A stretch of 64,000 nt of DNA from Hoylesella loescheii (GTDB lineage Bacteria; Bacteroidota; Bacteroidia; Bacteroidales; Bacteroidaceae). The DNA is taken from the NCBI GenBank assembly GCA_021531755.1, contig JADYUK010000013.1, forward strand, positions 1 through 64,000, given 5' to 3'. This document shows positions 16,337 through 24,963 of this stretch, piece after piece. The notes beneath the pieces were generated by a model. It was not told where the DNA came from. It was given only the letters and a program-made list of their open reading frames with translations, and searched no databases. Position 1 is the first letter of the stretch; each line of letters starts with the position of its first letter. A program made the position numbers and the translations under genes.

Positions 16337-16594
16337 CATAAGTAATACATTAATTTATATCTGAGACGTCTTCTCGCTAAGCAGAAGTAAGGGGAGCACG
16401 GAACTTGCGGACACATTCCAGCCTTAGGCTCGGGAGTGGCCAGGGTGAGGGTTCAAAGTCACGTATGAGGCATCCATGTATTGGGAACAGCCACAGCATA
16501 AGATACATCCCGCTCGGTCATCATTCCACTCGTCGGTAGCCCCCCCCCGATATTCTGGCTGAAACGAAAGCGCCAACTAACAAAAACTTATATA

Positions 16595-17614
16595 ATGAAA
16601 ATACTTCTTACAGGAGGTGCCGGGTTCATAGGCTCGCACACTATCATCGAGCTTGACAAGGCCGGCCACGATGTCGTTGTCGTAGACAATCTGGTTAACG
16701 CGAAGGAAGAGGCTTTGCGACGTGTAGAGAAAATCATCGGGAAACACGTGCCATTCTACAAAGCGGATGTCCGTGACAGGGAGGCTCTCACGAGAGTTTT
16801 CGTTGAGAACAGAATAGACGCAGTGATTCACTTCGCTGGCCTCAAGGCCGTAGGCGAGTCGGTGGCAAAGCCATTGGAGTATTACGAGAACAACATGAGC
16901 GGCACTTTTGTCCTTATGGATGTCATGCGCAACCATGGTTGCAAGAACATAATCTTCTCAAGCTCCGCCACGGTATACGGTGACCCGGCAATGATACCAA
17001 TCACAGAGGAGTGTCCGAAAGGTCATTGCACCAACCCTTACGGGCAGACGAAGTCGATGCTTGAAGAGGTTATGATTGACGTGCAGAAGGCTGACAAGGA
17101 ATGGAATGTCGTGCTGCTGAGATACTTCAACCCCATTGGCGCACACAAGTCAGGCCTTATCGGCGAGAACCCCAATGGCATCCCCAACAACCTTATGCCA
17201 TACATAACACAGACAGCCATAGGCCTGCGCAAGGAGCTTGGAGTGTTCGGAGACGATTATCCGACACACGACGGCACAGGAGTGAGAGACTACATCCATG
17301 TCTGCGACCTCGCCTCTGGACATGTTGCGGCTTTGAAGGCTATCGAGAACAACTGCGGGCTCGCCATTTATAACCTCGGCACAGGCCATGGATACTCTGT
17401 GCTCGATGTCGTGAAGGCGTTCGAGAATGCTAACGGGCTGAAGGTCCCATATTCAATCAAGCCACGCCGTCCGGGTGACATCGCCACCTGCTACTGCAAC
17501 CCGGAGAAGGCAAAGAAGGAGCTCGGCTGGGAAGCACAGTATGGAATAGAGGACATGTGCCGTGACTCATGGAACTTCCAGAAGAACAACCCTAACGGAT
17601 ATGACGAACAATAA
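16595..17614 (+). CDS. galE: UDP-glucose 4-epimerase
   Basis: GalE interconverts UDP-glucose and UDP-galactose with bound NAD+. The 339-residue protein has the Rossmann motif G7-GAGFIG-13, the catalytic S124/T126 region FSSSATVYGDP, and the Y149-x3-K153 pair of the short-chain dehydrogenase/reductase fold. The C-terminal substrate-binding part includes RRPGDIATCY. It is preceded by a long non-coding stretch with a C9 run 46 bases before the ATG, and followed 9 bases after its stop by a strong hairpin, so it probably forms its own unit. Confidence 0.97.
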   Translation: MKILLTGGAGFIGSHTIIELDKAGHDVVVVDNLVNAKEEALRRVEKIIGKHVPFYKADVRDREALTRVFVENRIDAVIHFAGLKAVGESVAKPLEYYENNMSGTFVLMDVMRNHGCKNIIFSSSATVYGDPAMIPITEECPKGHCTNPYGQTKSMLEEVMIDVQKADKEWNVVLLRYFNPIGAHKSGLIGENPNGIPNNLMPYITQTAIGLRKELGVFGDDYPTHDGTGVRDYIHVCDLASGHVAALKAIENNCGLAIYNLGTGHGYSVLDVVKAFENANGLKVPYSIKPRRPGDIATCYCNPEKAKKELGWEAQYGIEDMCRDSWNFQKNNPNGYDEQ

Positions 17615-17623
17615 TCCGGACAA

Positions 17624-17669
17624 GTCTGTTATGGGCGACGGGGCCGAAAGCCACCTGCCCATAACAGAC
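17624..17669 (+). terminator. Perfect 13-bp hairpin after galE
   Basis: GTCTGTTATGGGC (17624-17636) and GCCCATAACAGAC (17657-17669) pair exactly around a 20-base GC-rich loop, starting 10 bases after the galE stop. No T run follows, so it may act as a weak terminator or a structure that limits read-through to trmO. It argues against the farther-upstream trmO starts, whose coding sequence would include the hairpin. Confidence 0.7.
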
Positions 17670-17735
17670 TCATGCCAGGAGAGCAGCGGGAAGAGCTATC
17701 CGGAGAACGCACATGAATCATATGTGCGTGGCAAC

Positions 17736-18428
17736 ATGCTTGAGATAAAGCCCATAGCTGTGTTCCGCTCACCATTCACATCAAAGTTTGGCATACCACG
17801 ACAGAGCGGTATAGCAGATGAGATAGAGGGCGACATAATCCTACTCCCTCCCTACGACCGCCCTGAGGCGACACGCGGGATAGAGGGGTTCACGCATCTT
17901 TGGGTGATATGGGGATTCTCTGGCAACAGAACGCCATCAACAGGGAAGAATGAGGCACCATCGCTTACGGTACGTCCGCCACGCTTGGGCGGCAACGAGA
18001 GGGTCGGAGTGTTCGCTTCCCGCTCACCATTCCGCCCCAACGGTCTCGGGCTCTCATGCGTGAGACTGAGGAGCGCATGCGACGGAGTGTTGACAATAGC
18101 CGGAGCGGACATGATGGATGGCACACCAATCTATGACATAAAGCCCTACGTGGCCTATGGCGACTGTCACCCTGAGGCCGTCTGCGGATTTGCCGACAAT
18201 GTCGAATGGAAGAGGCTTGAGGTAAGATTCGCTGAGCATCACCGCAGGCTCTTCACCCCAAGTCAGGCAGAAGCTATATTGGCAGCCCTCAGAGAAGACC
18301 CCAGGCCACAATACCACAGAGACCCCGAGCGTGTTTATGGCATGCCCTTTGCTGGATATGATATACGCTTCAAAGTCAATGGCAACATAGCAGTTATAAC
18401 AGACATCATAAAAGAAAAGAATATGTAG
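17736..18428 (+). CDS. trmO: tRNA (adenine37-N6)-methyltransferase TrmO (TsaA/YaeB-like)
   Basis: TrmO methylates N6 of the t6A37 base in certain tRNAs using SAM. I place the start at MLEIKPIAVFRSPF, giving 230 residues, close to the E. coli length of 235; the frame is open back to 17562 (also ATG at 17601 and 17631), but that extension overlaps galE and the hairpin and does not resemble the family. Family stretches include FGIPRQSG, RGIEGFTHLW, TVRPPRLGGN, GVFASRSPFRPNGLG and DPRPQYH. It follows galE in the same direction. The assignment is firm; the exact start is not. Confidence 0.92.
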   Translation: MLEIKPIAVFRSPFTSKFGIPRQSGIADEIEGDIILLPPYDRPEATRGIEGFTHLWVIWGFSGNRTPSTGKNEAPSLTVRPPRLGGNERVGVFASRSPFRPNGLGLSCVRLRSACDGVLTIAGADMMDGTPIYDIKPYVAYGDCHPEAVCGFADNVEWKRLEVRFAEHHRRLFTPSQAEAILAALREDPRPQYHRDPERVYGMPFAGYDIRFKVNGNIAVITDIIKEKNM

Positions 18429-18504
18429 GAGCGAATGCCCCACAATCTACCACCCCACACACATACCCACCTTAACCATAAAAAACTTACCATAAATCTT
18501 ATCT

Positions 18505-20592
18505 ATGAAAGCAATCATCACAGCATTATCACTCCTGCTCCCGGCCACAGCATCAGCACAGAGCAAAGGCCTTGTAGACATGCACAGCTCACAGAAGGCT
18601 GTCATGGTCAACACGCCGCTGGGCGCAACACGATGGACAAACGGCTTCTGGGCAGAACGATTCGAGACATTCCACAACGCATCGATACCATCCATGTACG
18701 AGACATGGAAGAGCAAGGAAGGCAAGGGATGGAACAACTTCCTCGTAGCATCGGGGAAGATAGAGGGAGAGCATCACGGCCCGGCATTCCACGATGGCGA
18801 TATGTACAAATGGTGTGAGTCGCTCGCCGCTGTATACGCGGTGACAAAGGACGAGCGCCTCAATGAGATAATGGACGAGTTCATAAGCCTTGTGGCTGCA
18901 TCACAACGTGAGGATGGATACATACACACTCAGGTTAACATAGCAGAGCTCAACGCGAAGAAGAAACGCGCGGAGAACAAGGACAACACCGTCGTGGGAA
19001 CAGCGACAGGAAAAGGAAGCGACGGAGCTCTTGGCAACAAGCTGAACTTCGAGACATATAATATAGGTCACCTCATAAACTCTGCGATTGTCCACAAGCG
19101 TGCGACGGGCAAGACAACATTCTTCAATGTGGCGCTGAAGGCTGCTGACTTCCTCATCAACTTCTCAAAGACGAATCCTGACGAGCTCGCTAAGTGTGCC
19201 GTTTGCCCGTCACACTACATGGCAGTCGCTGAGCTGTACCGTGAGACAGGCGACAAACGATACCTCGACCTCGCAAAGACTCTTATAGACATACGAGGCT
19301 CACAACCCGACGGAACTGACGACAACCAGGACCGCGAGCCTTTCCGCGAGCAATACACAGCACGCGGACACAGCGTGAGGGCCAACTACCTTTACGCCGG
19401 AGCGACAGACCTATACATCGAGAGCGGCGAGGAACAGCTCATGCGGAACCTGAAGCCGATATGGGAGGATATAACATACCGCAAGATGTACATAACAGGC
19501 GGATGCGGGGCATTGTACAACGGAGTGTCTCCCGACGGCACAGACTATAAGCCGGCCAACTGGCAGCAGATACACCAAGCCTACGGCAGGCCATACCAGC
19601 TGCCACAGTCGACAGCCCACAACGAGACATGCGCCAATATAGGCAACCTTCTATTCAACTGGCGTATGCTTGAGGCTACAGGTGAAGCGAGATACGCAGA
19701 CATTGTTGAGACATGTCTCTACAACAGCATCTTGACAGGCATATCACTCGACGGGACAAAATATCTGTACACCAACCCTCTGAGACTATCAAAGAATCTC
19801 CCCTACAAACTGAGGTGGAGCCGCGAGAGACAGAAACTCATATCCTGCTTCTGCTGCCCTCCAAACACACTGCGAACAGTATGCGAGGCACAGGAGTATG
19901 CATATACCGTCAGCAAGGGAGCAGAGAATAAGGGAGGAGCGGCCTCTCTATTCGTCAACCTGTACGGAGGAAACGAGCTGAAGACAACTGTCGGAGGGAA
20001 AACACTGTGGATAAGCCAGAATACGGATTATCCGTTCGACGGAAGAGTGGAGATAACAGTCAACGCTGTAGGGAAGAAATGCTTGCAGAGCATATGCCTG
20101 AGAATCCCCGAATGGTGTGACAACGCAAACGTGACAATCAACGGACAGGAACAGGACGTCAAGGTGGAGCCCAACACATATATCACACTATCAAGGGATT
20201 GGAAGAAGGGAGACAAGATTGTGCTTGATATGGAAATGAGAGCACGCCTCGTGGAGTCAAACCCTCTTGTGGAGGAATCCCGTGGGCAAGTGGCTGTAAA
20301 GAGAGGACCGCTGGTCTACTGTCTCGAAGAGCAGGATGCCACAGCGCCGATAGACGACATCATGATACCTGTGGATATAAAGCTGACACCTGTGGACATG
20401 GAAATTGAAGGCTCAAAGATGAAAGCGCTTGAGGGTACAGCCCTCAGGGTGAAGAGCGAATCCTGGAAATCGACCCTCTATCGTGAAGTGAGACGTGAGA
20501 CAGAACCTGTGAGAATACGCCTTATACCTCACTATGCCTATGGCAACCGTGGCCTGCAAGACATGACAGTATTCATGCCTGTTGCTTTTTGA
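18505..20592 (+). CDS. GH127 family glycoside hydrolase (beta-L-arabinofuranosidase type)
   Basis: A 695-residue exported enzyme (signal peptide MKAIITALSLLLPATASAQ) of the former DUF1680 family, now GH127. The zinc-cysteine catalytic site described for HypBA1 is recognisable: E374 and C376 in NETCANIG, and C450-C451 in CFCCPPN. GH127 members remove beta-L-arabinofuranose, or aceric acid from RG-II in some Bacteroides. It is the first gene of a likely carbohydrate cluster running to 29.05 kb. No lipobox is evident, so it is probably periplasmic. The precise linkage cannot be told from sequence. Confidence 0.93.
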   Translation: MKAIITALSLLLPATASAQSKGLVDMHSSQKAVMVNTPLGATRWTNGFWAERFETFHNASIPSMYETWKSKEGKGWNNFLVASGKIEGEHHGPAFHDGDMYKWCESLAAVYAVTKDERLNEIMDEFISLVAASQREDGYIHTQVNIAELNAKKKRAENKDNTVVGTATGKGSDGALGNKLNFETYNIGHLINSAIVHKRATGKTTFFNVALKAADFLINFSKTNPDELAKCAVCPSHYMAVAELYRETGDKRYLDLAKTLIDIRGSQPDGTDDNQDREPFREQYTARGHSVRANYLYAGATDLYIESGEEQLMRNLKPIWEDITYRKMYITGGCGALYNGVSPDGTDYKPANWQQIHQAYGRPYQLPQSTAHNETCANIGNLLFNWRMLEATGEARYADIVETCLYNSILTGISLDGTKYLYTNPLRLSKNLPYKLRWSRERQKLISCFCCPPNTLRTVCEAQEYAYTVSKGAENKGGAASLFVNLYGGNELKTTVGGKTLWISQNTDYPFDGRVEITVNAVGKKCLQSICLRIPEWCDNANVTINGQEQDVKVEPNTYITLSRDWKKGDKIVLDMEMRARLVESNPLVEESRGQVAVKRGPLVYCLEEQDATAPIDDIMIPVDIKLTPVDMEIEGSKMKALEGTALRVKSESWKSTLYREVRRETEPVRIRLIPHYAYGNRGLQDMTVFMPVAF

Positions 20593-20706
20593 GCTCTCGC
20601 CAAAGCACAGCAAAGGTATATTGGTGAATCTACCACAAATCAATCAAGGTGAAAGTCTTGTGATATGGTCTGGCAAGACCAAGCATCAGGCTATTCCATA
20701 TAATAA

Positions 20707-20740
20707 TGCCCGGAGGCTTCTTGATTACCGGCCTCCGGCA
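20707..20740 (+). terminator. Hairpin between GH127 and the beta-helix gene
   Basis: TGCCCGGAGGC (20707-20717) pairs with GCCTCCGGCA (20731-20740) with one bulged C. It is followed by an A-rich run rather than T, so it may be an intercistronic stabilising or attenuating hairpin instead of a terminator. Confidence 0.5.
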
Positions 20741-20778
20741 TAAAAAACAATCAATAATATAACAGAAAAATCCAAGGA

Positions 20779-22710
20779 ATGAGGAATATACGCTATGTAA
20801 GCTTATTTGTATTGCTGATACAATTAGCAATCCCAGCTCATTCAGCAGACATATATGTCTCTACAACAGGTGATGACAGCAATGACGGCTCTGTGTCTTC
20901 CCCATACAAGACAATAAGGATGGCTTTGAGGCATGCCCGCAATCTACGCCGCCTTGACGACCCCTCGACAGCCAACGGCATCACGATACATATCGCGAAG
21001 GGAAAGTATAACATACACGAACCATTGTATGTGCGCCCTGAGGATAGCGGAACAGCAACGAGTCCCACTGTGATAAAAGGTGATGGAGCCGTCATCTCAG
21101 GAGGCACCGACATAAAGGGCTGGCGCCGCGAGGGTAAATACTATGTTGCCGACTCACCTGAGTTCAATGGTAATCTAATCGATTTCCGCCAGCTGTATAT
21201 CAACGGAGAGAAGGCTGTCCGTGCACGTGATGTAAGCGATTTCGAGACCATGGCACATATCATGTCGCTCGACAAGAAGCGCCAGATTATATACGTGCCG
21301 GCCACGAAGGCTGTTCGTGCCCTCGCACGCAGCTATGCACAGCGTGACCATATCAAACGGTTTGCCCCGGCCGAGATGGTGCTACATGAGATGTGGTGTG
21401 TCGCTAATCTACGTATAAAGAGTATCTCTGTTGCAGGTGACTCTGCCGCCATAACATTCCACCAGCCAGAGTCGACAATACAGTTTGAGCACCCATGGCC
21501 ATCACCCATGGTCAATACCAAACCGTTCAAGACAGATGATGGCCGCACGCTCAATCTCAACTCCGCCTTCTATCTGACTAACCACATCGCCCTGCTCGAT
21601 GAGCCAGGCGAGTGGTATCATGATGTCCGCAACCACAAGGTCTATTACTACCCAAGAAAAGGCGAGACAATCAGGGAGGCTGTCGCCCCAGCCTTAGAGA
21701 CACTTATCAACGTTGAGGGGACACTCGACCGTCCAGTCCATGATATCCGTATCGAGGGACTGACATTCTCTCATACGACATGGATGCGCCCGACAACAGA
21801 CGGCCATGTGCCGCTACAGGCCGGAATGTACATGTATGAGGGATACAAGCTGCGCCCACAGACTGTGCGCCCCGATCGTAACCACAAACTTGACAACCAA
21901 GGATTCCTTGGTCGTCCGGCATCTGCTATAACCATAAGCGGCGCTAACGACATCACATTTGACAACTGCACTTTCACACATCTCGGTTCAAGCGGAATAG
22001 ATTATGTAGAGGGCACGCGAGGCGGGTGCATCACCAACAGCACATTCTATGACATCGCAGGTAACGGCATTGTCGCCGGTTCGTTCTCTCCACGCTCGTT
22101 CGAGACTCATCTGCCATATGACCCACAGGACCGCCGTGTTATTCCCACCCGCCTCACTATCGCTAACAATCTCATCCATGATGTAGCCACAGAAGACTGG
22201 GGGACGCTCGGTATCTGCTGTGGTTATGTGGCTGAATGCATCATAGCCCACAATGAGATATATGATGTCTCCTATTCAGCCATAAACCTTGGATGGGGAT
22301 GGACACAAAGCGTTAACGCCATGAGGGGCAATGAGGTCTACCGCAACTACATACACCATTATGCCCGCCACATGTATGACTGCGCCGGAATATACACACT
22401 CAGCGCACAGCCGAAGACATTCGTGACAGAGAATGTGGTAGAGAAGATCTATCATCCCGGATATGCTCACGACCCTAACCATTGGTTCTATCTCTATACA
22501 GACGAGGGGTCGTCGTTCATAACAGTCAGGGACAACTGGACTGAGGGGGAGAAATTCCTTCAGAATGCCAATGGCCCAGGCAACACGTGGGAGAACAACG
22601 GACCTATGGTGAATGACAGCATACGTGCCAATGCGGGACGCAAGACAAATCTGGACATAGCTACGCTGCGCCAGAGGATTCAGGCACGCAAACCAAAGAA
22701 AACCAAATAA
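20779..22710 (+). CDS. Secreted right-handed beta-helix protein, GH141-like
   Basis: A 643-residue exported protein (signal peptide MRNIRYVSLFVLLIQLAIPAHS). After it comes DIYVSTTGDDSNDGSVSSPY, the usual entry to a right-handed parallel beta-helix, and later repeated coils such as ITISGANDITFDNCTFTHLG and LTIANNLIHDV. The whole layout resembles GH141 (the RG-II fucosidase BT1002 and a xylanase), but I cannot confirm the family by eye; polysaccharide lyase or other beta-helix enzymes are alternatives. It ends 12 bases before the GH78 gene, so they share a transcript. The GH127 neighbour supports a plant cell-wall target. Confidence 0.75.
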   Translation: MRNIRYVSLFVLLIQLAIPAHSADIYVSTTGDDSNDGSVSSPYKTIRMALRHARNLRRLDDPSTANGITIHIAKGKYNIHEPLYVRPEDSGTATSPTVIKGDGAVISGGTDIKGWRREGKYYVADSPEFNGNLIDFRQLYINGEKAVRARDVSDFETMAHIMSLDKKRQIIYVPATKAVRALARSYAQRDHIKRFAPAEMVLHEMWCVANLRIKSISVAGDSAAITFHQPESTIQFEHPWPSPMVNTKPFKTDDGRTLNLNSAFYLTNHIALLDEPGEWYHDVRNHKVYYYPRKGETIREAVAPALETLINVEGTLDRPVHDIRIEGLTFSHTTWMRPTTDGHVPLQAGMYMYEGYKLRPQTVRPDRNHKLDNQGFLGRPASAITISGANDITFDNCTFTHLGSSGIDYVEGTRGGCITNSTFYDIAGNGIVAGSFSPRSFETHLPYDPQDRRVIPTRLTIANNLIHDVATEDWGTLGICCGYVAECIIAHNEIYDVSYSAINLGWGWTQSVNAMRGNEVYRNYIHHYARHMYDCAGIYTLSAQPKTFVTENVVEKIYHPGYAHDPNHWFYLYTDEGSSFITVRDNWTEGEKFLQNANGPGNTWENNGPMVNDSIRANAGRKTNLDIATLRQRIQARKPKKTK

Positions 22711-22722
22711 CAGTAAGAAGAA

Positions 22723-24801
22723 ATGTGGATTACATACCCTGGAGATTTTGAGATATGGCTTGGCAACAAGTTCAACAACCGACGCACTGAGAGAGGCGCC
22801 ATGTTTCCGCCATTCTGGAAACAGGACTCACATTATGTCACAGTAGAGTTCAGCACGACAGTCGTTCTGGCAGAGCCTGAGGATATAACAATCATCACAG
22901 AGGGAGAGTTTAACCTTATGCTCGACGGGAAGCTGCAGTATGGGCAGCCTTCTGTATTCACTGTGCCTGCTGGAGAACATAAGCTGAACATGAAGGTTTG
23001 GAACCAGGCTACGCCACCAGCTCTCTTCGTAGAAGGAAAGACGATACACACTGACAGCTCATGGCTTGCCACATACGAGGACAAGATATGGATAGACGAG
23101 AATGGAATAGCGCATGGCTCTGGCATCTATGTCCCGGCAGCAAGCCACCCCATGTTCCAGACAGCAAGCCAGCGCCCATCCGGCTTTACTCTCGCTACAA
23201 CACCCTTGAAACCTATTGTCAAGGAAGACACAGGGAACGGCATTCTGTACGACTTCGGTAAAGAGACAATGGGATACGTTGTGCTGAACAGTGTTGAAGA
23301 TGGTGATAATATAGAAGTGTATTACGGCGAGTCAAGGGAGGAGGCACTTGATCACGAGCATTGCGAGACGCTCGACTTCATCAGCATCCAGGCATCTGGG
23401 ACTCATATCATAAAAGACAGCAAGGCATTCCGTTTCGTCCACGTGGTATGTGGCAGGAAGAAGCTTGATGATGTTATGGCTCTCTACGAGTATCTCCCGC
23501 AGAATGATGAGACAAGCGGAAGCTTTGAGTCGTCAGACAAGTTATTGAATGACATCTGGAATGTCAGCGCCTACACACTCGACCTCACTACACGCGAGTT
23601 CTTCATGGATGGTATTAAACGTGACCGATGGACATGGTCGGGGGATGCCATACAGTCGTATTTAATGAACTATTACCTGCATTTCGACTGCGAGACTGTT
23701 AAGCGTACGATACGCCAGCTAAGGGGCAAGGATCCTGTGACAGCACACGTGAATACAATCATGGACTATACCTTCTATTGGTTTATGTCTGTACTTGATT
23801 ATTATAAGTATACGGCCGACATCGCATTCGTGCGTGAGATGTATCCGCGTATGCGCACATTGATGGACTATGTACTTAGCAGGCTTGACACAGAGGGTTT
23901 CGCAGAGGGACGCCCTGACGATTGGATATTCATAGACTGGGTCGACTTCCCTATGCATAAGCATGGAGTGGTCTGCTTTGAGCAGATACTGTTCGCCAAA
24001 AGCCTCCAGGCAATGTCTGTCGCCGCCACCCTGCTGCGCGACAACCCTTTGGAGAACCCACCGCAGGGCTCATTCAGCACAGACCTATATGCTGAGGATG
24101 CGGAGCGGTACACCTGTCTTTTCAACACACTCAGAGAGAAGACAGACAATACTTTCTGGAACAATGACTCACATGCGTATATGCATAGCATAGAGGATGG
24201 CGAGATTAATGGGCAGATAACGAAGTTCCCTAATATGTTCGCACTTCTGTATAACGATATGCCACAGTCACGCCGCGACGATATTATCCGTCATGTCATG
24301 CTTAATCCTGATGTCGAAGCCATCACGACTCCTTACATGCGCTTCTATGAACTTGAGGCCCTGTGTGGGGCAGGTTTCTACAATGAGGTGATTGACAGCA
24401 TCAAGGATTACTGGGGCGGAATGCTTGAAGAGGGTGCGACATCGTTCTGGGAGAAGTACGTGCCGTCAGAACATGGCGTGGAGCATCTTCAGATGTATGG
24501 ACGTCCATATGGCAAAAGCCTGTGCCATGCCTGGGGGGCGTCACCGTTATATCTGCTCGGGAAGTATTTCCTTGGAGTGCGTCCAATAAAGCCGGGATAT
24601 GAGACATGGGAGTGTACCCCCCATCTTGGTACACTCGACTGGATTCGGGGAGCCGTGCCTACCCCATACGGACCGATACATGTATACATGGATAAGGACA
24701 TTGTGCGCATAAAGTCGCCAATAACAGGAGGATGGCTATGTGTCAACGGAAAGAGAATCGCTATAGACACAACAGAGGAGGTCGAGGTAAAAACAGTATA
24801 A
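22723..24801 (+). CDS. GH78 alpha-L-rhamnosidase
   Basis: A 692-residue enzyme expected to release terminal alpha-L-rhamnose. After N-terminal beta domains (about 1-260), the (alpha/alpha)6 domain carries the acidic motif D296-GIKRDRWTWSGD-308, spaced like the D/E/D triad of Bacillus RhaB but with Asp at the middle position (D301). A likely general base is E577 in ATSFWEKY. The beta-sandwich C-terminus ends near TTEEVEV. Unlike its neighbours it has no signal peptide: the first residues are MWITYPGDFEIW, and no upstream start adds one. It is therefore probably cytoplasmic. It starts 12 bases after the beta-helix gene. Confidence 0.9.
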   Translation: MWITYPGDFEIWLGNKFNNRRTERGAMFPPFWKQDSHYVTVEFSTTVVLAEPEDITIITEGEFNLMLDGKLQYGQPSVFTVPAGEHKLNMKVWNQATPPALFVEGKTIHTDSSWLATYEDKIWIDENGIAHGSGIYVPAASHPMFQTASQRPSGFTLATTPLKPIVKEDTGNGILYDFGKETMGYVVLNSVEDGDNIEVYYGESREEALDHEHCETLDFISIQASGTHIIKDSKAFRFVHVVCGRKKLDDVMALYEYLPQNDETSGSFESSDKLLNDIWNVSAYTLDLTTREFFMDGIKRDRWTWSGDAIQSYLMNYYLHFDCETVKRTIRQLRGKDPVTAHVNTIMDYTFYWFMSVLDYYKYTADIAFVREMYPRMRTLMDYVLSRLDTEGFAEGRPDDWIFIDWVDFPMHKHGVVCFEQILFAKSLQAMSVAATLLRDNPLENPPQGSFSTDLYAEDAERYTCLFNTLREKTDNTFWNNDSHAYMHSIEDGEINGQITKFPNMFALLYNDMPQSRRDDIIRHVMLNPDVEAITTPYMRFYELEALCGAGFYNEVIDSIKDYWGGMLEEGATSFWEKYVPSEHGVEHLQMYGRPYGKSLCHAWGASPLYLLGKYFLGVRPIKPGYETWECTPHLGTLDWIRGAVPTPYGPIHVYMDKDIVRIKSPITGGWLCVNGKRIAIDTTEEVEVKTV

Positions 24802-24865
24802 AAAGGAGTAATACCCGAGAAACCTTCATCAGTCCTGTACTACAATGTTTACAAAAAAATGAACA

Positions 24866-24931
24866 TTTTCGTTAAGCCATAAGACCAAAGAGAGCTTGCT
24901 CACTTTGGCTTGGCGAGAAATTGTCTGAATT
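24866..24931 (+). repeat. Dispersed palindromic repeat, copy B
   Basis: TTTTCGTTAAGCCATAAGAC... identical over 55 bases to copy A (10041-10096, opposite strand) and followed by the same GTCTGAATT. It lies between the GH78 stop and the GH51 start, 43 bases before the latter, in the sense orientation. Confidence 0.85.
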
Positions 24932-24963
24932 AATCAAACAAAAACTAACGGCATATAAAGAAA

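Larger units (their letters stand above)
15449..16594. other. 1.1-kb intergenic region between divergent rpmB and galE
   Basis: Apart from the rpmB promoter at its left end and a possible galE promoter near 16329, I see no gene, tRNA or ncRNA that I can name. Short open frames here have no recognisable protein character. A run of nine C residues lies at 16540-16548. Confidence 0.6.

Noticed and set aside
16371-16395. Fifth copy of the dispersed repeat (TCTTCTCGCTAAGCAGAAG)
   Set aside because: Only a short, weak likeness to one end of the repeat; too little to call a copy.
16420-16470. Possible tRNA (GGGTTCAAAGTC resembles a T loop)
   Set aside because: No matching acceptor stem, anticodon arm or D arm could be drawn.
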